A stretch of DNA of 64,000 bases from Deuterostichococcus epilithicus (GCA_033439295.1 JAVTLE010000017.1:558001-622000), one strand, 5' to 3'; positions 1-12,196 are shown, numbered from the stretch's first letter. Numbers and translations are program-made. Notes: a model not told the origin generated them from the sequence alone.

Positions 1-1218
1 GCCGAGCCACCGAGGCCTCACGGCGCACCTTGCTGTCGGCTCAGGTCACGAAGAAGTGACGGCGGCAGCACAGCTGGCCACGAGGGCAACCCTGCCCGCG
101 CCACGGCTGGTGTCCAGCAGGCGTCGCGTTACCATGCGATGAAATTCGGCACTTGCCGCCTCGGCGCGCCGCCGCCTGTCGGGGTTGCGGCACCAGGCGG
201 CCACAACATGTCGGTATCAGGTGCAGCGAGACGCACGCGAGCGGTGCTGCATTGGCAGTCCGGGCGACACAGGCGGCGGCGGGCGCCTGCGCACACGCGG
301 CGCCGACTAAGCTGCCAGCACGATGGGGCTGGAATCTCTGCAAGCGTGGCCGCAGCCGTGGGGTGAAGAACGTCCATTCCTGTGGGGACTGCAATACGGT
401 GTGGCTGGACATTAGTCGAAACCGCAAATTGTGGGTGCAGTCTATATATCTGTCACAGCAGTGCTGTCTGGGGGAGACCAGTCACAGGTGGAGCTGTTCA
501 CAAACATAGCTAGGGGCACCGTGGGACACCATGTCGGTTCACATCTGTGCCTTGTTTTGGTGTTGCTTTGATCCGTAGGGAGTGGTCGATAGCAACAAAC
601 ATTCGCGGACGGGCTGTGTGAGCGCTTGCCATTTCACAAGCCCACTTCTGGGGACCGCCGACTGAATTTCTGGTGGCAGCTCCGATCCGGAATGCCATCA
701 TGAGCCAGATGTCGATTCTGGAGTTTGAAAGCTTGAGGAGTCGTTCTTCTCCAAGGCCCCAAAGCCGAGCCTGTTAGGCCTGCATCCACACTGGTGCTCA
801 GACAATACGCGTGACCCTTATTCAGCTCGCAATGTGCAGAGGCCTTGAACAACAGGATGAACGACCTTCTCAGCATCGTGCAGGTGATTGCAGTCGCATG
901 CATGCGACGCCTGGCACGCAGGTGCTGCTGAGTGTGCATCTGCAATTGTAGTCATGTCCTGGCGTCGAAAGTCTGGCAGGACCTTCACACTCAACGTACT
1001 GATGTATTGTGCAGCCTCTCTACTGAAAGCAATGCCTCCTCACCATGCGCATGGAGAGCCACCCACGTCTCCAATGCTGTCCATCACACACCCGCGTCAC
1101 ATGGGCTACCAGTGGTCATGGCATCAGGAAAGATCAAGTTTGACTGCCACTACCACCACAGCAATGGGCTTAGTGCAACGCTGAGGTTGATGCGCGGCAG
1201 GGAAACAGACTCGACTCT
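1..1218. other. No supported gene
   Basis: This stretch has only short overlapping open frames on both strands with no recognisable domain and no consistent splice structure. It probably holds the syntaxin promoter and 5' UTR at its right end, and perhaps the tail of a gene lying outside the window at its left end. I see nothing else I can support. Confidence 0.4.
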
Positions 1219-4200
1219 ATGCTGCCGGCGTCTGATGGGAGCGGCGGCACGCCCGTTGGCGGCGGCACCGCCGCCGGCGCCAATGCGACTCCAGGCGCAG
1301 CAGTAGGTGCCGGCGCCCCCCCTGGCGACCTTGACGGCTTCTTTGCGCAGGTCGCTGACATCAAGGTGGGCAGGAGCATTGCCTCTATTGAGGGCAATGT
1401 GGAACCTATCCGCATCAGACAATGCGCGGGCAGCTGGACGACTGAACGAGTGCCGCACTGATGCGAAGCCTGCCCGCAACCCATGCATTGCCTGGCACAG
1501 CTGTTCTAAGTGCGCCGCCGCCAGGCGCATGGGCTGCCGCAATGCACCCTGTGATGGCCAGGCGGCTGGGTAGGCAGCTTCGGGACACACACAATCGGCG
1601 CGTAAACACGACAGCAGAGATGTCAAATCGGATGCAGATTTCTGCTCCCCACCGGACCGCAAGATCTGTTGCTGGATAATTGGCAGGATCCAGGCGGCGG
1701 TAACAAACTCAGGACAGGAGCAGGGCATGCATGATCTCAGCCGCTTCTTGGCACATGCTGATTGACGGGGCAGTACTGGATGCTGGATGCTGGCTGCAGG
1801 AGGTGCTGCTGGACATCCGGCGGGGGCAGGCGGCGCTGCAGGCGGCGCACGAGCGGTCGCAGGTGGTGACGCGGGATGCCGACATGCGCGCCATCCGGCA
1901 GGACATGCAGGCGACTGCACTAATATCGCCTATGAAACGTCAAACGCTGAAACAAATCTGGTTGAATACGGCAGCAGCAGGCTGTCTCTTCTGCTCTAGC
2001 CGTCGCCAAGGCTTTGCCGGTCATTTGCCTGTTATGTGCATCAGCAAGCGGGCCCTGAACCCCTGAGACGCGCGGAAACTACATCGCTGCAGATGCGAGA
2101 AATAACCCAGAGATGAATTGTCGAACGCATTGTCGAATGCCAGCGCTGCTGATCGGATCTGTGATTGCTGCTGTTTCTGCCATGCACACACGGGGCAGAC
2201 GAAGGCCGCAGAGATGAACAGGGCGGCAAGAGAGCTCCCACCACCGCGCGTTCGTCGTATTCTTGAAAAAGCTTTCAACGATCCTTTGCCGCAACGCGCA
2301 GGCAGAGATTGCAGAGGTCAACCGCGCGGCAATCATCGTCAGGGCGCGGCTCGACGCCCTCGACACGACCAATCAGGCCATCCTGCTGCTACCCGTGCGC
2401 TTGTTTGCAGTGGTAGCTCGCAGCTGACAATAGGAATGAGACGGAGGGACTATGAAGGGCCTCAGGTGCCTGAGTGTACATTCCGGATAGAAATCTGCAT
2501 TTGACTCAATGCGGCAGTGTACTTCCACGCACTGGAGACGCCCTGCGCAGGGTTGTGCCCCACAGGTGCCAGGTGCATGCAGGCAGGCGAAAAAGACTAT
2601 GTCCCCGCTGCTGACGTGTACAACATCGGGCGCAGGGCCATGGTGCAGACAGCAGCAGCGCGCGGGTGCGCTCTGCTGTGACGGCGGCGCTGCGCACGAA
2701 GCTGCGGGACCTGGTGGGCGAGTTTCAGGCGATGCGGCAACGCATCCAGGACGAGTACAGGTGTGCAGAAGTAATGGGCAATAGAGTAAACCTAAAAAGA
2801 GGACACAATTGCGCTGTAAGAGCTGGTAGTGGGCGATCTTCAGGTGCTGCGGCACCGCATCTACAACAAGTACAGGTGACTATCACACAGTTTATATAGG
2901 ATCATCACCACATCCTGCAGTTGTAGTCAGCCGAGGTCGTTGCATTGAACAGGTCCTGCATTCATGCTGTATCTTGTGCGCATCCTGCACCGTGCACTTC
3001 ATCGTGTATATATGACATTCAGCAGAGATAGAGTGCTGAGGATGCGGAAGTGACCCTTATTCGCGGGTGCCCTGAGAGACCGCCAGAGTTGGGAGGCTAC
3101 TGCTACACCTGCGTGGCTGGAGCAGAGGCGAGTCAGCGTGGCGGCAGCTCATCAGCGGCATGAGGATGAGCGTTCGATTTTAGTCCGTCAAGTGCACCTG
3201 AGAAGACCGGCGTTTGTCAAAGAACTCGCTGGCGCTCAACTTCAGCAGGCCAGTGGAAGGACGGCTGCCGAATGAGGGCAATGCATGTGTACAGTTCAGC
3301 CTCATGCTGCCGCCACGTGCAGCAGCCTACTGCTGAAAGGTGATGTGGACGGCGGCAGAGTTGCCTCCTGGCGGGGAGGTGGTACAGTGACGAGTGTGCA
3401 CGGTCCCTGGCCAGCTGCCGGAACGGACGAGCAGATCTGTGCCAGCCGCCCACTCCTGATGACCTCTTGCAGACACTGCAGTCGTTATTTCAGTCAATAT
3501 TTCTTGTTTCAGGATTCGTCGATTCATCTCGCAGAGAGGTGGTGCAGCGGCGGGTGTACACCGTCACGGGAGAGCTGCCAGAGGAAGCCAAGGTGGAGGA
3601 GCTCATCGAGACAGGCGGCAGCGAGTCGATCTTTCGGAAAGCCATCCAGGAAGGCGGCGGCGCGCAGGTGGCTATTTATTGTTTGTCCATTTTCTGATCA
3701 GATTCCTAGAATACGTCAGTAAGGCTTTGCTGGGCTCGGCTCGGCAGCCACGGCTTTGTTCTGACCAGCATGTGCCTCCCTCTTCGTCGTTGATGGCAGT
3801 GAGTGCTGCAGCAGCGCCATGATCCAGCTGAGCAGTGGTGGGTGCGCGTATGATGCCACCGCCTGTTGCATTCAGAAAGATGCAGAGGTGCCTCGTCCCC
3901 GGCAGGGGCAACGACGCCACGAGCGCGACGACTCGACACAGGAGCTGGAACCAAACGCACCTGAAGTGCATCTCTCCTCTCGTTTTGGCCCAGGTGGCGG
4001 ACATGCTGGCGGAGATCCACGAGCGCTACGACGCGGTGCAGGACGTGGAAAAGGGACTGGTGCAGCTGCAGCTGGTCTTTGCGGTGCGCAACACAATGTA
4101 TATACAGTCGAAAAACAAAGTGATTTATACGTAGTCTATTTGCTATCAGCAGTGAGTCAAAGCACAAAATGCATGCTGCAAATTTGAGCCTGCGTGCTGT

Positions 4201-5412
4201 GCACAGCCAGCAGCTGCCACAGCCGCTAGGTCGGTCTCACTTCCGCAGCAGCTGCCGATGCTGTTGCTGATGTGGAAGACTTTGGCGCGCTGCGGCAGTA
4301 GACTGCCCTGGTCGTCAGCTCTGCCTTGAACAACACTTCGTCTGTTTCACCGAACTCCGAAGCAGGTCCCTCACCCTGCAGGCGATCAACTGCTGATTTG
4401 GCTGCACAGGACATGGCGGTGCTGGTGGAGGCACAAGGCGAGATGCTCGACAACATCGAGGCCCAGGTGACTTGCCCACAGATTCACAGGTTCACCACCC
4501 AGTCATCGAATTGTACTGCTTGAAGGGTCCTGCTGAATGGATGCCCGGACCTGCCCATCAAGAGTGGGCAAAGTAGCCTTCTGTGCCAGAGGGCGCTCAA
4601 GGTCGGAGGGTTTCCGATCGGTAGGATTGGATTTTGAAAAGAATTCCGTCTAGGTTGCTGACACCGGTCGTAGGTGGGCAGGGCGCAGGAGTACGTGCAG
4701 GAGGGGACATCCGCCATCGCGGATGCCAAGGTGTACAAGAAATCATGAGGCGATGATGACGCTGTGGGTTCTGTGCATTATATGTGGCACGTCACCTTGC
4801 ATGCGAATAGTTGCGAGAGGGCCAGCAGCCCCCGCCTGCAAACACTATGTGAGAGCACGTTTCCCGCCGATTATGACACGCCTTTGCCAACCATCCACCT
4901 TGCCACGACGGAAGTCTCGTCCGTCTGCAGTGGCGAGACTTGAGGCACTGCAATTGCGTACATGGCATCCAGCCGGCTGATGGGTTAATCTGCCTCCGCC
5001 TCCACAGGGCATCCAGAAGAGGACGCACAAGATGCAGTGCTGGCTGCTGGTCATTGTAAGTCGTTGTGATGGTCAGCGCATGCTCCGTTGCGTCACGGTC
5101 TACATATCGCACGGCACAGCAGCATCCTGTGCTCATGGCAGCAATTCGCATTTGACAAAAATTTCTGGCCTGGTGCGTGTGACACAAGATATGTCAGCCA
5201 CGTACGATGGGTCCGGTCGCAGAGTGACGCTTCACCTGGGTTTGTCATCGTTGCTGCTGGTGACCTCAGGCTCATGATCCCAGGTGTTGGTCATCATCGG
5301 CATCATCGTCGGCGTCACTATGCTCGTCCTGGCGCGCAGCTTTGGACCCCTTTGCATACAACTCGCGGCACGCCACTTGCAAACCTGTCGGCGAGACATC
5401 GCAATGAGATGA
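1219..5412 (+). CDS. Plasma-membrane-type syntaxin (SYP1 family Qa-SNARE)
   Basis: Qa-SNARE of the secretory/plasma membrane, one of the four helices that drive vesicle fusion. The 10 exons I infer are 1219-1365, 1800-1910, 2302-2394, 2636-2760, 3535-3667, 3994-4083, 4410-4466, 4674-4730, 5008-5055 and 5284-5412. All phases close, giving 329 aa. The order matches plant SYP1 proteins: Gly/Ala-rich N-terminus, DLDGFFAQV, Habc helices (NRAAIIVRARLDALD), VQRRVYTVTGE, the SNARE motif with EIHERYDAV and the zero-layer Gln in VEAQGEMLDNIE, a basic juxtamembrane patch QKRTHK, then a C-terminal membrane anchor (VLVIIGIIVGVTMLVLA). Unlike most SYP1s a basic tail of about 24 residues follows the anchor, so the last exon end is less certain. 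Intron 2 uses a GC donor (1911). Introns 4 and 5 hold degenerate copies of neighbouring exons. Confidence 0.88.
2818..2875 (+). repeat. Degenerate copy of syntaxin exon 4 (3' half)
   Basis: Lies in the intron after exon 4. It would read LVVGDLQVLRHRIYNKYR, parallel to LVGEFQAMRQRIQDEYR encoded at the end of exon 4 (about 2707-2760), and ends in the same AG|GT phase-2 junction. It could be a mutually exclusive alternative exon, but it lacks a partner for the first half of exon 4, so a decaying duplicate is more likely. Confidence 0.75.
3370..3445 (+). repeat. Degenerate copy of syntaxin exon 5 (5' half)
   Basis: The bases from 3376 (GAGGTGGTACAGTGACGAGT) parallel the start of exon 5 at 3536 (GAGGTGGTGCAGCGGCGGGT), and the similarity continues through the AGCTGCC segment. 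The copy has a stop in the exon frame, so it is not a usable exon. It sits about 160 bp upstream of the real exon, inside the same intron. Confidence 0.7.
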
Positions 5413-7191
5413 GTCGGCCGGATGTGCATGTTCGACGTAATGCTGATTTGGTTGCCTCCTCTGCAGGGCGTCAGCGGTGTTTTCAGCGGACACCATTAGT
5501 AAGGGCAGCAGCAAGCACAAGCACACAACTCTTTGCGTGGCATCCCCACAGACATACACATCAAAATCGTCGCGTTGCCTCGAGCGAGAATGTTGCATGG
5601 TCTTTGCGGGTGTGCCGGTGCATCACCAACAGAGAATATGCTGCAGCTGATGAGATGTCAGCAGTTGTCTGCTTCTGTGTTGTGTTATAGGGCTGTTTAG
5701 ATCTAGCTTTGAGCCTGGCCCAGCTGTCGTGCCTCAATGTATTGGCATAAACCTGGCTTTTCGCATCCTGAGGATGCTGGACGCGGCGGCATTGCTTCCA
5801 GTCGTTCGGATTGGCAGCGGCGTCACACATGCATCGAGCGCCTGGCAGCAGAGCGCCTGTGAGGCTCCTGTGATTTGCAGATTGAGAGCATCGACAGCGG
5901 AGGCCGCGGCATTTTCGGCGGTCTGGACAGCTTCTGCTCTTGACCGCTCATCAACTAGCGGAAGGCCAAGCCTTTCCGAGGGATCATGCCTACAACCTTT
6001 GGACGGGACAGGCTTGTCCGGTGACCAGGGCAGACGTGCACCCCCAGTTTTGACGAGCCTGCTGATCGAGACACATGAATGACCTGCTGATCACTGTGAA
6101 GGTGCGCCTCGCTCTGGCGGGGTCTTTGCTGTTCTTTTGTCTGCGGTGCTTCTGAGATGTTGTCGCTAGCAGCAGGCCAACTGCGAGAGATAGCACCTGC
6201 CCTGCAAGATTCCCGCAGCAGCAATGCGTCCCGCGATGATTTAGACTTGAATCTGCTGCCGCCGCTGTTGGCGGTGTGGTAAAGCAATGGCGGCAAAAGC
6301 AAGCCCGCTGACATCTGCCCAATTTTCTGCGTCAATTGCACTTTAATCGATGATGACAAGCCCTACTGTCCGTCTGTCGAAATTTGGTTTTCATGTCACC
6401 GGGTGGCCAGGGAGTCAGCGTCTGTGCCGCAAGCGGCCTCCGGTCCTCATTCGGGTGCTTGCTCCATCAGTGACCTGCGCGCTGCGCCGACAGCAAACCA
6501 ATGCGCAAGCTCTGTCTGTGCTCCCACAAGCGCCGCCTACCACGGGGGGGCAAACCGTATTCTTGAATCGGACCGCGGGTGGGGCCATGCGGCGCTAACG
6601 CTGCGCTTGGCGTCTTGCTCTGACGACTTGTCTGCCTGGTCTGTATTGCCTGTAGAACTCGACTCCAGGCGGCCAGCCCGCTCCTGGAACGAAAGCTGGA
6701 GCGGCGCGCGTTACGGCACGTGGCAGGTTGGTGCCTCTTCAACCACTTGCCACAGCTGCTCTGAACGAGAATGGGCTTGACAAATGGCTGCCCCTGCTGT
6801 ATTGTGCTTTGTGCCAGTGGGTATGAACTGTCGCTCCCCATATTTGGGACTTCCTGCGCACATCTGCATGCTGACGCCATGTGTTTGGCTTGTGCCTGCA
6901 GCAATCAACATCGCCGACATGTGCTGGAGCAACAGAATGCTGAGTTGATCCGGCCCAGTCGAGCACCTACTTGAGTTGGCGTTCGCAACAGTCTCACATC
7001 CCTTGCTCGCAAAGAGTGGCGGCTGAGATTGAGACTTTTGCGAAAACTTGAACTGTGGAACTGAGACGAAAGTCGTGCAAAACCTGATCCCAGATCACCC
7101 TCAAACCATCATTTTGACCCCCGCTTCTAAGCACAAATTCATGTCCCATTTCGTCTTCAATCTGGTGTTCAGACAAAGCAGCCAAGCAGTC
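5413..7191. other. Intergenic; no supported gene
   Basis: This includes the syntaxin 3' UTR and the 3' flank of the F-box/LRR gene. Several open frames are Ala/Arg-rich and typical of GC-rich non-coding DNA. The block 6395-6530 is repeated in diverged form near 11340-11500 and is reported separately. I see no gene. Confidence 0.4.
6395..6530 (-). repeat. Diverged copy of the 11.4-kb repeat block
   Basis: Aligns by eye over about 130 bp with 11340-11500, sharing GGGTGGCCAG, GCCGCAAGCGGCCTCC and GCTTGCTCCATCAG-like blocks. Read on the minus strand, the 11.4-kb copy stays open and ends in PLAPGHPAA-stop. This copy shows a length change that closes the frame early. Both lie next to F-box/LRR material, so they may be remains of one gene family. 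Confidence 0.6.
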
Positions 7192-9623
7192 TCACAACCA
7201 GCTGTCTAGCTTCTCGCTAAGCGGGTTGCACTGCTCGGCATCCACCTCCGGCCGCACCGTCGACCCCACGACCGAGCTGGGCAGTGTGTGAACCGCCACC
7301 TGCACCGGTGGCCCGCCCACCGCATAGCGGCCCCGCATGCCGTTCAGCAGCCCAGCCCAGGAGGCCGCACCTGCCGGTCCCATGACCTCCGCCCCGATGA
7401 GCGCCAGGTGCCGCAGCGCGGGCATGCGAGCAAACACTGTCAAACCCCGGGACAACGCCTCCGCCGTGGGCTCCTCCCGATAGCCGCAGCCACTGATGTC
7501 GAGGCACTGGCAGGCCGCCAGCCGCGTCCAGCCCTCGGGCACGAGGGCCGCATCGGCCGCGCCGCCGTGGAAGAGCTTGCTGTTCTGCCGCAGGTCCAGC
7601 GCCTTGAGGTGCGAGATGCCCCGCACATCTGCTAGCGCCTCCGCCTCCAGCGCACATGCAACCAGGTGCAGGCTGCGCAGGCAGTGGCAGGCCTCCAGCG
7701 CGGCAAGCAGCGCAGGCACCGACGGCGCCAGCCACAGCGCGTTGAAGATGGCCAGGTGCCGCAGCGCCTGCATCGCCGCCAGCTGGCGGCAGAGCGCGGG
7801 GAACTGCCCGGCCGCCCAGTCCTGCCCCTCGCACTCTAGAACTACCTTGGTGAGGCGCGCCGGGAGCGCATCCTCCCAGCACAGTGTGCTGCAGCGCAGC
7901 GTGTGCAGCTGCGGAAGCGCTGCCAGCGAGTGGCGCACCGGTACCCGGTTGCCCCTCTGACGGCCCGCAGTGTTTCGCTTGAAGGGCAGGTCCGTCACCG
8001 ACAGCATCCGCAGCGCCGCCAGCGCCGACAGGCCGTTTTGCCAGGCGTACATTGCCGTGGACTCCAGCTCGAGGCTGGTCAGGCGTGTCAGCCGCGAGAC
8101 GTCGGCACCAATGGCGCGGCCCGCGCGACCGGCGGCAAGCGAGTCGAAGCGGCACTCGTTGGCGCAAACGCTCAGCAGCCGCAGCGCGGGGCAGTGCCGC
8201 ACGGCGGCGCCCGCCAGCTGTAGCGCGTCTGGTGGATGTTTACTGGTGTTCCTCACCCAGCAATCGTCCGAGCAGGCAACGGCCAGGTCCTGCAGTGCGG
8301 TACCAAGGCATGAGACATGATGCAAGCTGGCAAAAGGAACATCTTGTTCCCCACGGCATTTTCCGACAGTGGAAAGTCAGCCCCGTTGACACATACGTTG
8401 GAGGTGAATGCTGTATGAATCCCCACGGTAGGTCACTGGGGCACCTGCCACCACAAGCGTGCCGCAACCCTGGTCTGTGTGCGATGCTCACAGCAGCATC
8501 GCCGCGCGGTACCCCCCGCATGGTGTCGCACCCATGTTGCCGCATCCGCCCTGGCGCGCTCAGCTCAGCACAGCCTCCCAGGCACCAGAGGTCGCTGCAA
8601 GGCGGCCGCCGGGTCCTACCTGCAGGTGCGGCAGGCTGCGGATGGTGTCCTGCAGGGTGGGCATCAGCTCCGGGTCCAGCTCCAGCAGGACGAGGTGCCG
8701 CAGGGTGGACCCAAATGCGGCGATGCAGCCGAGCGCCGCGCGATCCGCAAATTCGCCTGCGGCAAATTGGCGTAGCGGCGGCGGATCTTAAATGCGTTGG
8801 GGCTGGCGGTCTGAGCCGGGTGCAGGTCCAGGCGCGGACATGGAGACGGCGGACAAGTTTCCAGAGCGGAAAGGCACGACACTTGGACACGGGCTTGCTC
8901 AAGGAGAACCACCGTGGCAACGTGCCCAATCACCTGCTGTGTGGTCCAAACGAATCGCCTCCAGGCAAGGCATCGGCCCCAGCGCCGCCAGCACCGCCGT
9001 GAGGACTCCCGAACGGGATTCTGGATTGTCATCCTGCGAGGGCAAGGAACATGCTCCAGCATGCCACGAGTTGTGCCGCCACACAGCTTGCAATGACACG
9101 CGGCGCAAAGGGTGTGCCATGAACGCAACACAGGACCAACAGTTCTTCAAGCTGCAACCTGTGCCGTGGTGCTGGCGCATGCGGCAACCTGCGCACCGAG
9201 ATGACCAGCTGGGTGCTGATCTGGAGCTGGCGCAGGTGAGCGCTGTGCCGCCAGAGCCAGCAGATTAGCGACTGGAAATCTGTCGCGGTAAGCTGGTATT
9301 CGAGCGCCTCCTCCCGCTCCCCTGGGCGCCCCCGGGTACGCCGAAAGACAGCCGCATTCAGAGTCCCCAGCAGCCTTCGCCATGCCCGGCACACAGACGA
9401 GGCTATGACCCTGCACTCAAAAGTGTAGCTGGACGTCGACGTGCCGGCAGATTGTGCCGAACGCAGAGCTGTGCAGCTGCAGCGACCGTCTACGCTGCAC
9501 GCGGGTCAGAAAGGCCAGCGCACGCGAGACAGACGTCTACCTGTCTTTAAGATCGAGATGAGACGTGACACGGCCTAACAGTTCCGCGGGCAGGTCGGTA
9601 AGGCTGGAAGTCGTATTAGGCAT
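7192..9623 (-). CDS. F-box and leucine-rich-repeat protein
   Basis: Probable substrate receptor of an SCF ubiquitin ligase. The five exons I infer, in coding order, are 9623-9541, 9410-9197, 9033-8934, 8756-8620 and 8289-7192; phases close and give 543 aa. The N-terminus is a classic F-box (LTDLPAELLGRVTSHLDLKDR joined to VIASSVCRAWRRLL). The rest is a series of irregular LRR-like units: HLRQLQIST, PMPCLEAIRLDH, STLRHLVLLELD, LPHLQDLAVAC, CPALRLLSVCAN, LTRLTSLELEST, MQALRHLAIFN, CHCLRSLHLVAC, MPALRHLALIG. The last exon is long and intronless, unlike the rest. The start could lie further upstream in frame. The target is unknown. Confidence 0.82.
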
Positions 9624-10803
9624 GCCTGCAAATTCACTGCACATGCTCTGCGCTGCTCGCGGTCCCCTCTTGATGTATCCTATAGTACGACCTCTTGCGA
9701 ATGAGACGTCTGGCAGAGTCGCTGAACCTTGCGTACACGATATATGCAACTGGCAGGACATTCTGTGTGAGAGTGGGAATCCTGTCTGACAGTCCGCTGA
9801 GAATGCGGGCCGCTTTCGGCCTCCCGTCCCTCGCGAGGCTGGACGAAACTTGTCGAGCACGGTCTGGCTGAGACTGTGAAAACTCGCGCACATACCACGC
9901 CACTGTGTTGCCCCTGCGCTTCCGTCCTGATATGGAAGGCTGACCACGGTCAAACAGCACCCATTTGGGCAGGAGCTCGATATCCCAGGGTCAGCTTAGC
10001 ATGATGAAAGGGCTGCAGTGAATCACGAGATGAGAGAGCCGCTGAGTGCTGGGTTGTTGACGATGGGGTCGCAGGCCCCCGGCCCCAATGACGCCGACGC
10101 CGATGACCTTGGAAAAGAGCGCCGACACTGAGGCCGGTGACTGCGGTGATCTGCGCGGGCTGCAGCCTGGAGCCGTGATGCCGATGCCTGTATTCTAGTG
10201 ATGGGCACGACAGGGGCGTTCACGATTTAAGTGTCTGTAGGTTTCTGAAGTCTGACGCCTGTCTGACAGGTCTGAGACAGATCGGCAGGTGCAGCCGGTC
10301 GTTGCGCGACATCCTATTGTTTCGACAAACGCTCCTTAACAGAAATACATAGCACCGCATTGAAGGGACGTCTGAATGCAGCTGAGCCGGCGCAAGCTCC
10401 GGGGTGAGCTTGCCCCAGTCCGACCTGCTTCTGCATCCTGACACAGCTCGTCGATTGCCGACGGCAGCGACGTTCCTGAAGACATTCTGGTGCTTTGGAT
10501 TGCTGGGCTAGGGCTCATTCAAATAGACAAGCGCGTAGCTTATTGCACAGCTGCAAAACTCTCGATTTCTATCTCAAGGGCGCGGTGCTTCAATCCAACT
10601 GCATGCAGCGCCAGGGCGGGTTAGCTTTGCCCAACTTGTCAACTCAACTCAGAAAGATAGCGGTCCGCAGCTCCTGCGAGACTAGTACAAGGTTTGAAAC
10701 GAAAGACACCTTCATGGCCCTCCCTCCTCATCACTGGCGCCTGTAGACTCCGATTCAGAGTCAAATTCGTGCAGATAGCATAACCATCGTCGTCCTCCAG
10801 ACC
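9624..10803. other. Intergenic; promoter side of the F-box/LRR gene
   Basis: Contains the 5' flank of the reverse F-box/LRR gene and the 3' flank of the LRR remnant. Open frames here are short and unlike any family I recognise. I see no further gene. Confidence 0.35.
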
Positions 10804-11121
10804 TCAGTCATCCTCGTAATCAGCATTCGAATGAGACTCGGACCCGAGATCCAGGCACACGGCGGCCCGCAGCACGATGCCCGTCAGCTGCTGCCCCAGC
10901 AGCGGCCCTGCCGCCTCAAAGGGCAACTCCACGTCAACGCTGCCCCAGTCGAGCGATTCGATGCAGTGCGAGACCAGCCGCACGTGCGGCGGCACTGGCA
11001 GCCGCGCGGCGCGCAGCGCATTGAGCTCCCCATAACCGCTGCATTCACACCGTGCATCGACCTCGTGGCCACGATCGCCTCCAGCGCAGGCATGCGCGCC
11101 AGCACCGCCACGGCGCTGGGC
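10804..11121 (-). pseudogene. 3' fragment of an LRR gene
   Basis: Two pieces, 11121-11062 and 11038-10804, join in phase and encode a unit resembling the neighbouring F-box/LRR protein (AVAVLARMPALEAIVAT) followed by a conserved-looking tail ending in an acidic SNADYEDD-stop. The join needs a 23-nt intron, which is too short for normal splicing, so either the gene is decayed or my boundary is wrong. No F-box or 5' half is visible upstream. It may be a truncated paralogue of the gene at 7192-9623. Confidence 0.45.
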
Positions 11122-11339
11122 CTGCATGCACTTACCAATATCTGGCTGATGATGCCCTTGCACAGGGTAGGCAGTTGACAAGGGTTCGCCCACCGCGCCG
11201 CCTGGGGCATGCTTGTGATTCCCAGCGCCGACGCAGCCTGTACGCCGACTGGCATGCAAGCGTTCCATAGGCGTAGCAGAGCACATTTTTTCAAAACGTG
11301 GCACAAGCGTGGCGCGGTCAGGGCGGTTGTGCCGCTGAC

Positions 11340-11500
11340 TCATGCCGCCGGGTGGCCAGGCGCCAGGGGGTCGGTGTCTATGCCGCAAGCGGCCTCCAGA
11401 CCTAGCTCGAATGCTTGCTTCATCAGGTCACTGTGCAGACCTGCGCGTTGCGCCAACACCAACCAATAGCGCAAGACCTGTTTGTGGCAGCACTGCCTGT
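11340..11500 (-). repeat. Repeat block shared with 6395-6530
   Basis: The minus strand stays open through LRYWLVLAQRAGLHSDLM to a stop after PLAPGHPAA. The related block at 6.4 kb has lost the frame. The protein family is not recognised. It may be an exon of a lost LRR gene or a low-copy dispersed repeat. Confidence 0.55.
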
Positions 11501-11602
11501 CGGTTGCCGATGGAGGAGGGCCTTTTCAATGCATGGGCCACGCAGCGAGGACACAGCAAGGACACACAAATAGACGATACAAAATCTCTTTTGCCAAACC
11601 GA

Positions 11603-11700
11603 GCAGGCTAGAGATGCTGGCGGCGCTGGCCTGTATGCCAGTGCTGGAAGGGCTCGCTCTGAAGCGGCTCATCCCACATGCGCCGCGCGGTCGACTGCAC
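11603..11700 (+). pseudogene. Inverted LRR fragment
   Basis: The plus strand encodes EMLAALACMPVLEGLALKR, close to AVAVLARMPALEAIVATR of the reverse LRR fragment about 500 bp to the left. The two are therefore inverted copies. No flanking exons with matching phases were found, so I treat it as debris. Confidence 0.5.
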
Positions 11701-12155
11701 ACCCTGAGCTGGCTGCGAGCGGGGCGACTCGCGGCGCCGGCGGTGCGCTTGGCGCCTGGCTCTGACGACTCATATGCCTGGTTCATAGGATCAGTCTGTA
11801 GGACCTTTGAAGGCCGAGAAGATTGGACATAGACCACAACAAAGCACACCGAATGCAATGGAACCGAACCCATGCCAGCTGCTAGGCGTGGTCTGCCGAT
11901 CAACGACTGCCCACTGCTGCAGTTGGCTGCTGACACTGACGAAGTAGGGCCCCGGATGGCGGCCGACCCCCGTCACTGCTCTCGGGCCACTCCCCTACTG
12001 CACAACGTCCAAAAGACATTCCAGAAGCACGCTACAGGCGTCAGTTGCACGCTTGCACCTGCAGCCCCAGCCGCGCTACCTGCTGCCGAACCAGAATGCG
12101 GCTGTTGCTCCTACTGCCCCACCGCCGCTGCCGCTGTTGGGACCATAAGTACCTC

Positions 12156-12196
12156 GCCACAGGTGCCAGCGTCCAGCGTCCGCTGGCACCTGTGGC
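12156..12196. repeat. Perfect 16-bp inverted repeat
   Basis: Arms 12156-12171 (GCCACAGGTGCCAGCG) and 12181-12196 are exact reverse complements around a 9-nt loop. It lies 75 bp beyond the 3' end of the reverse tRNA gene. Function unknown. Confidence 0.9.

Noticed and set aside
1150-1920. A 256-codon minus-strand open frame over syntaxin exons 1-2
   Set aside because: It is Pro/Ala/Arg-rich with no domain, and the opposite strand carries the well-supported syntaxin exons. This is a GC-driven shadow frame.
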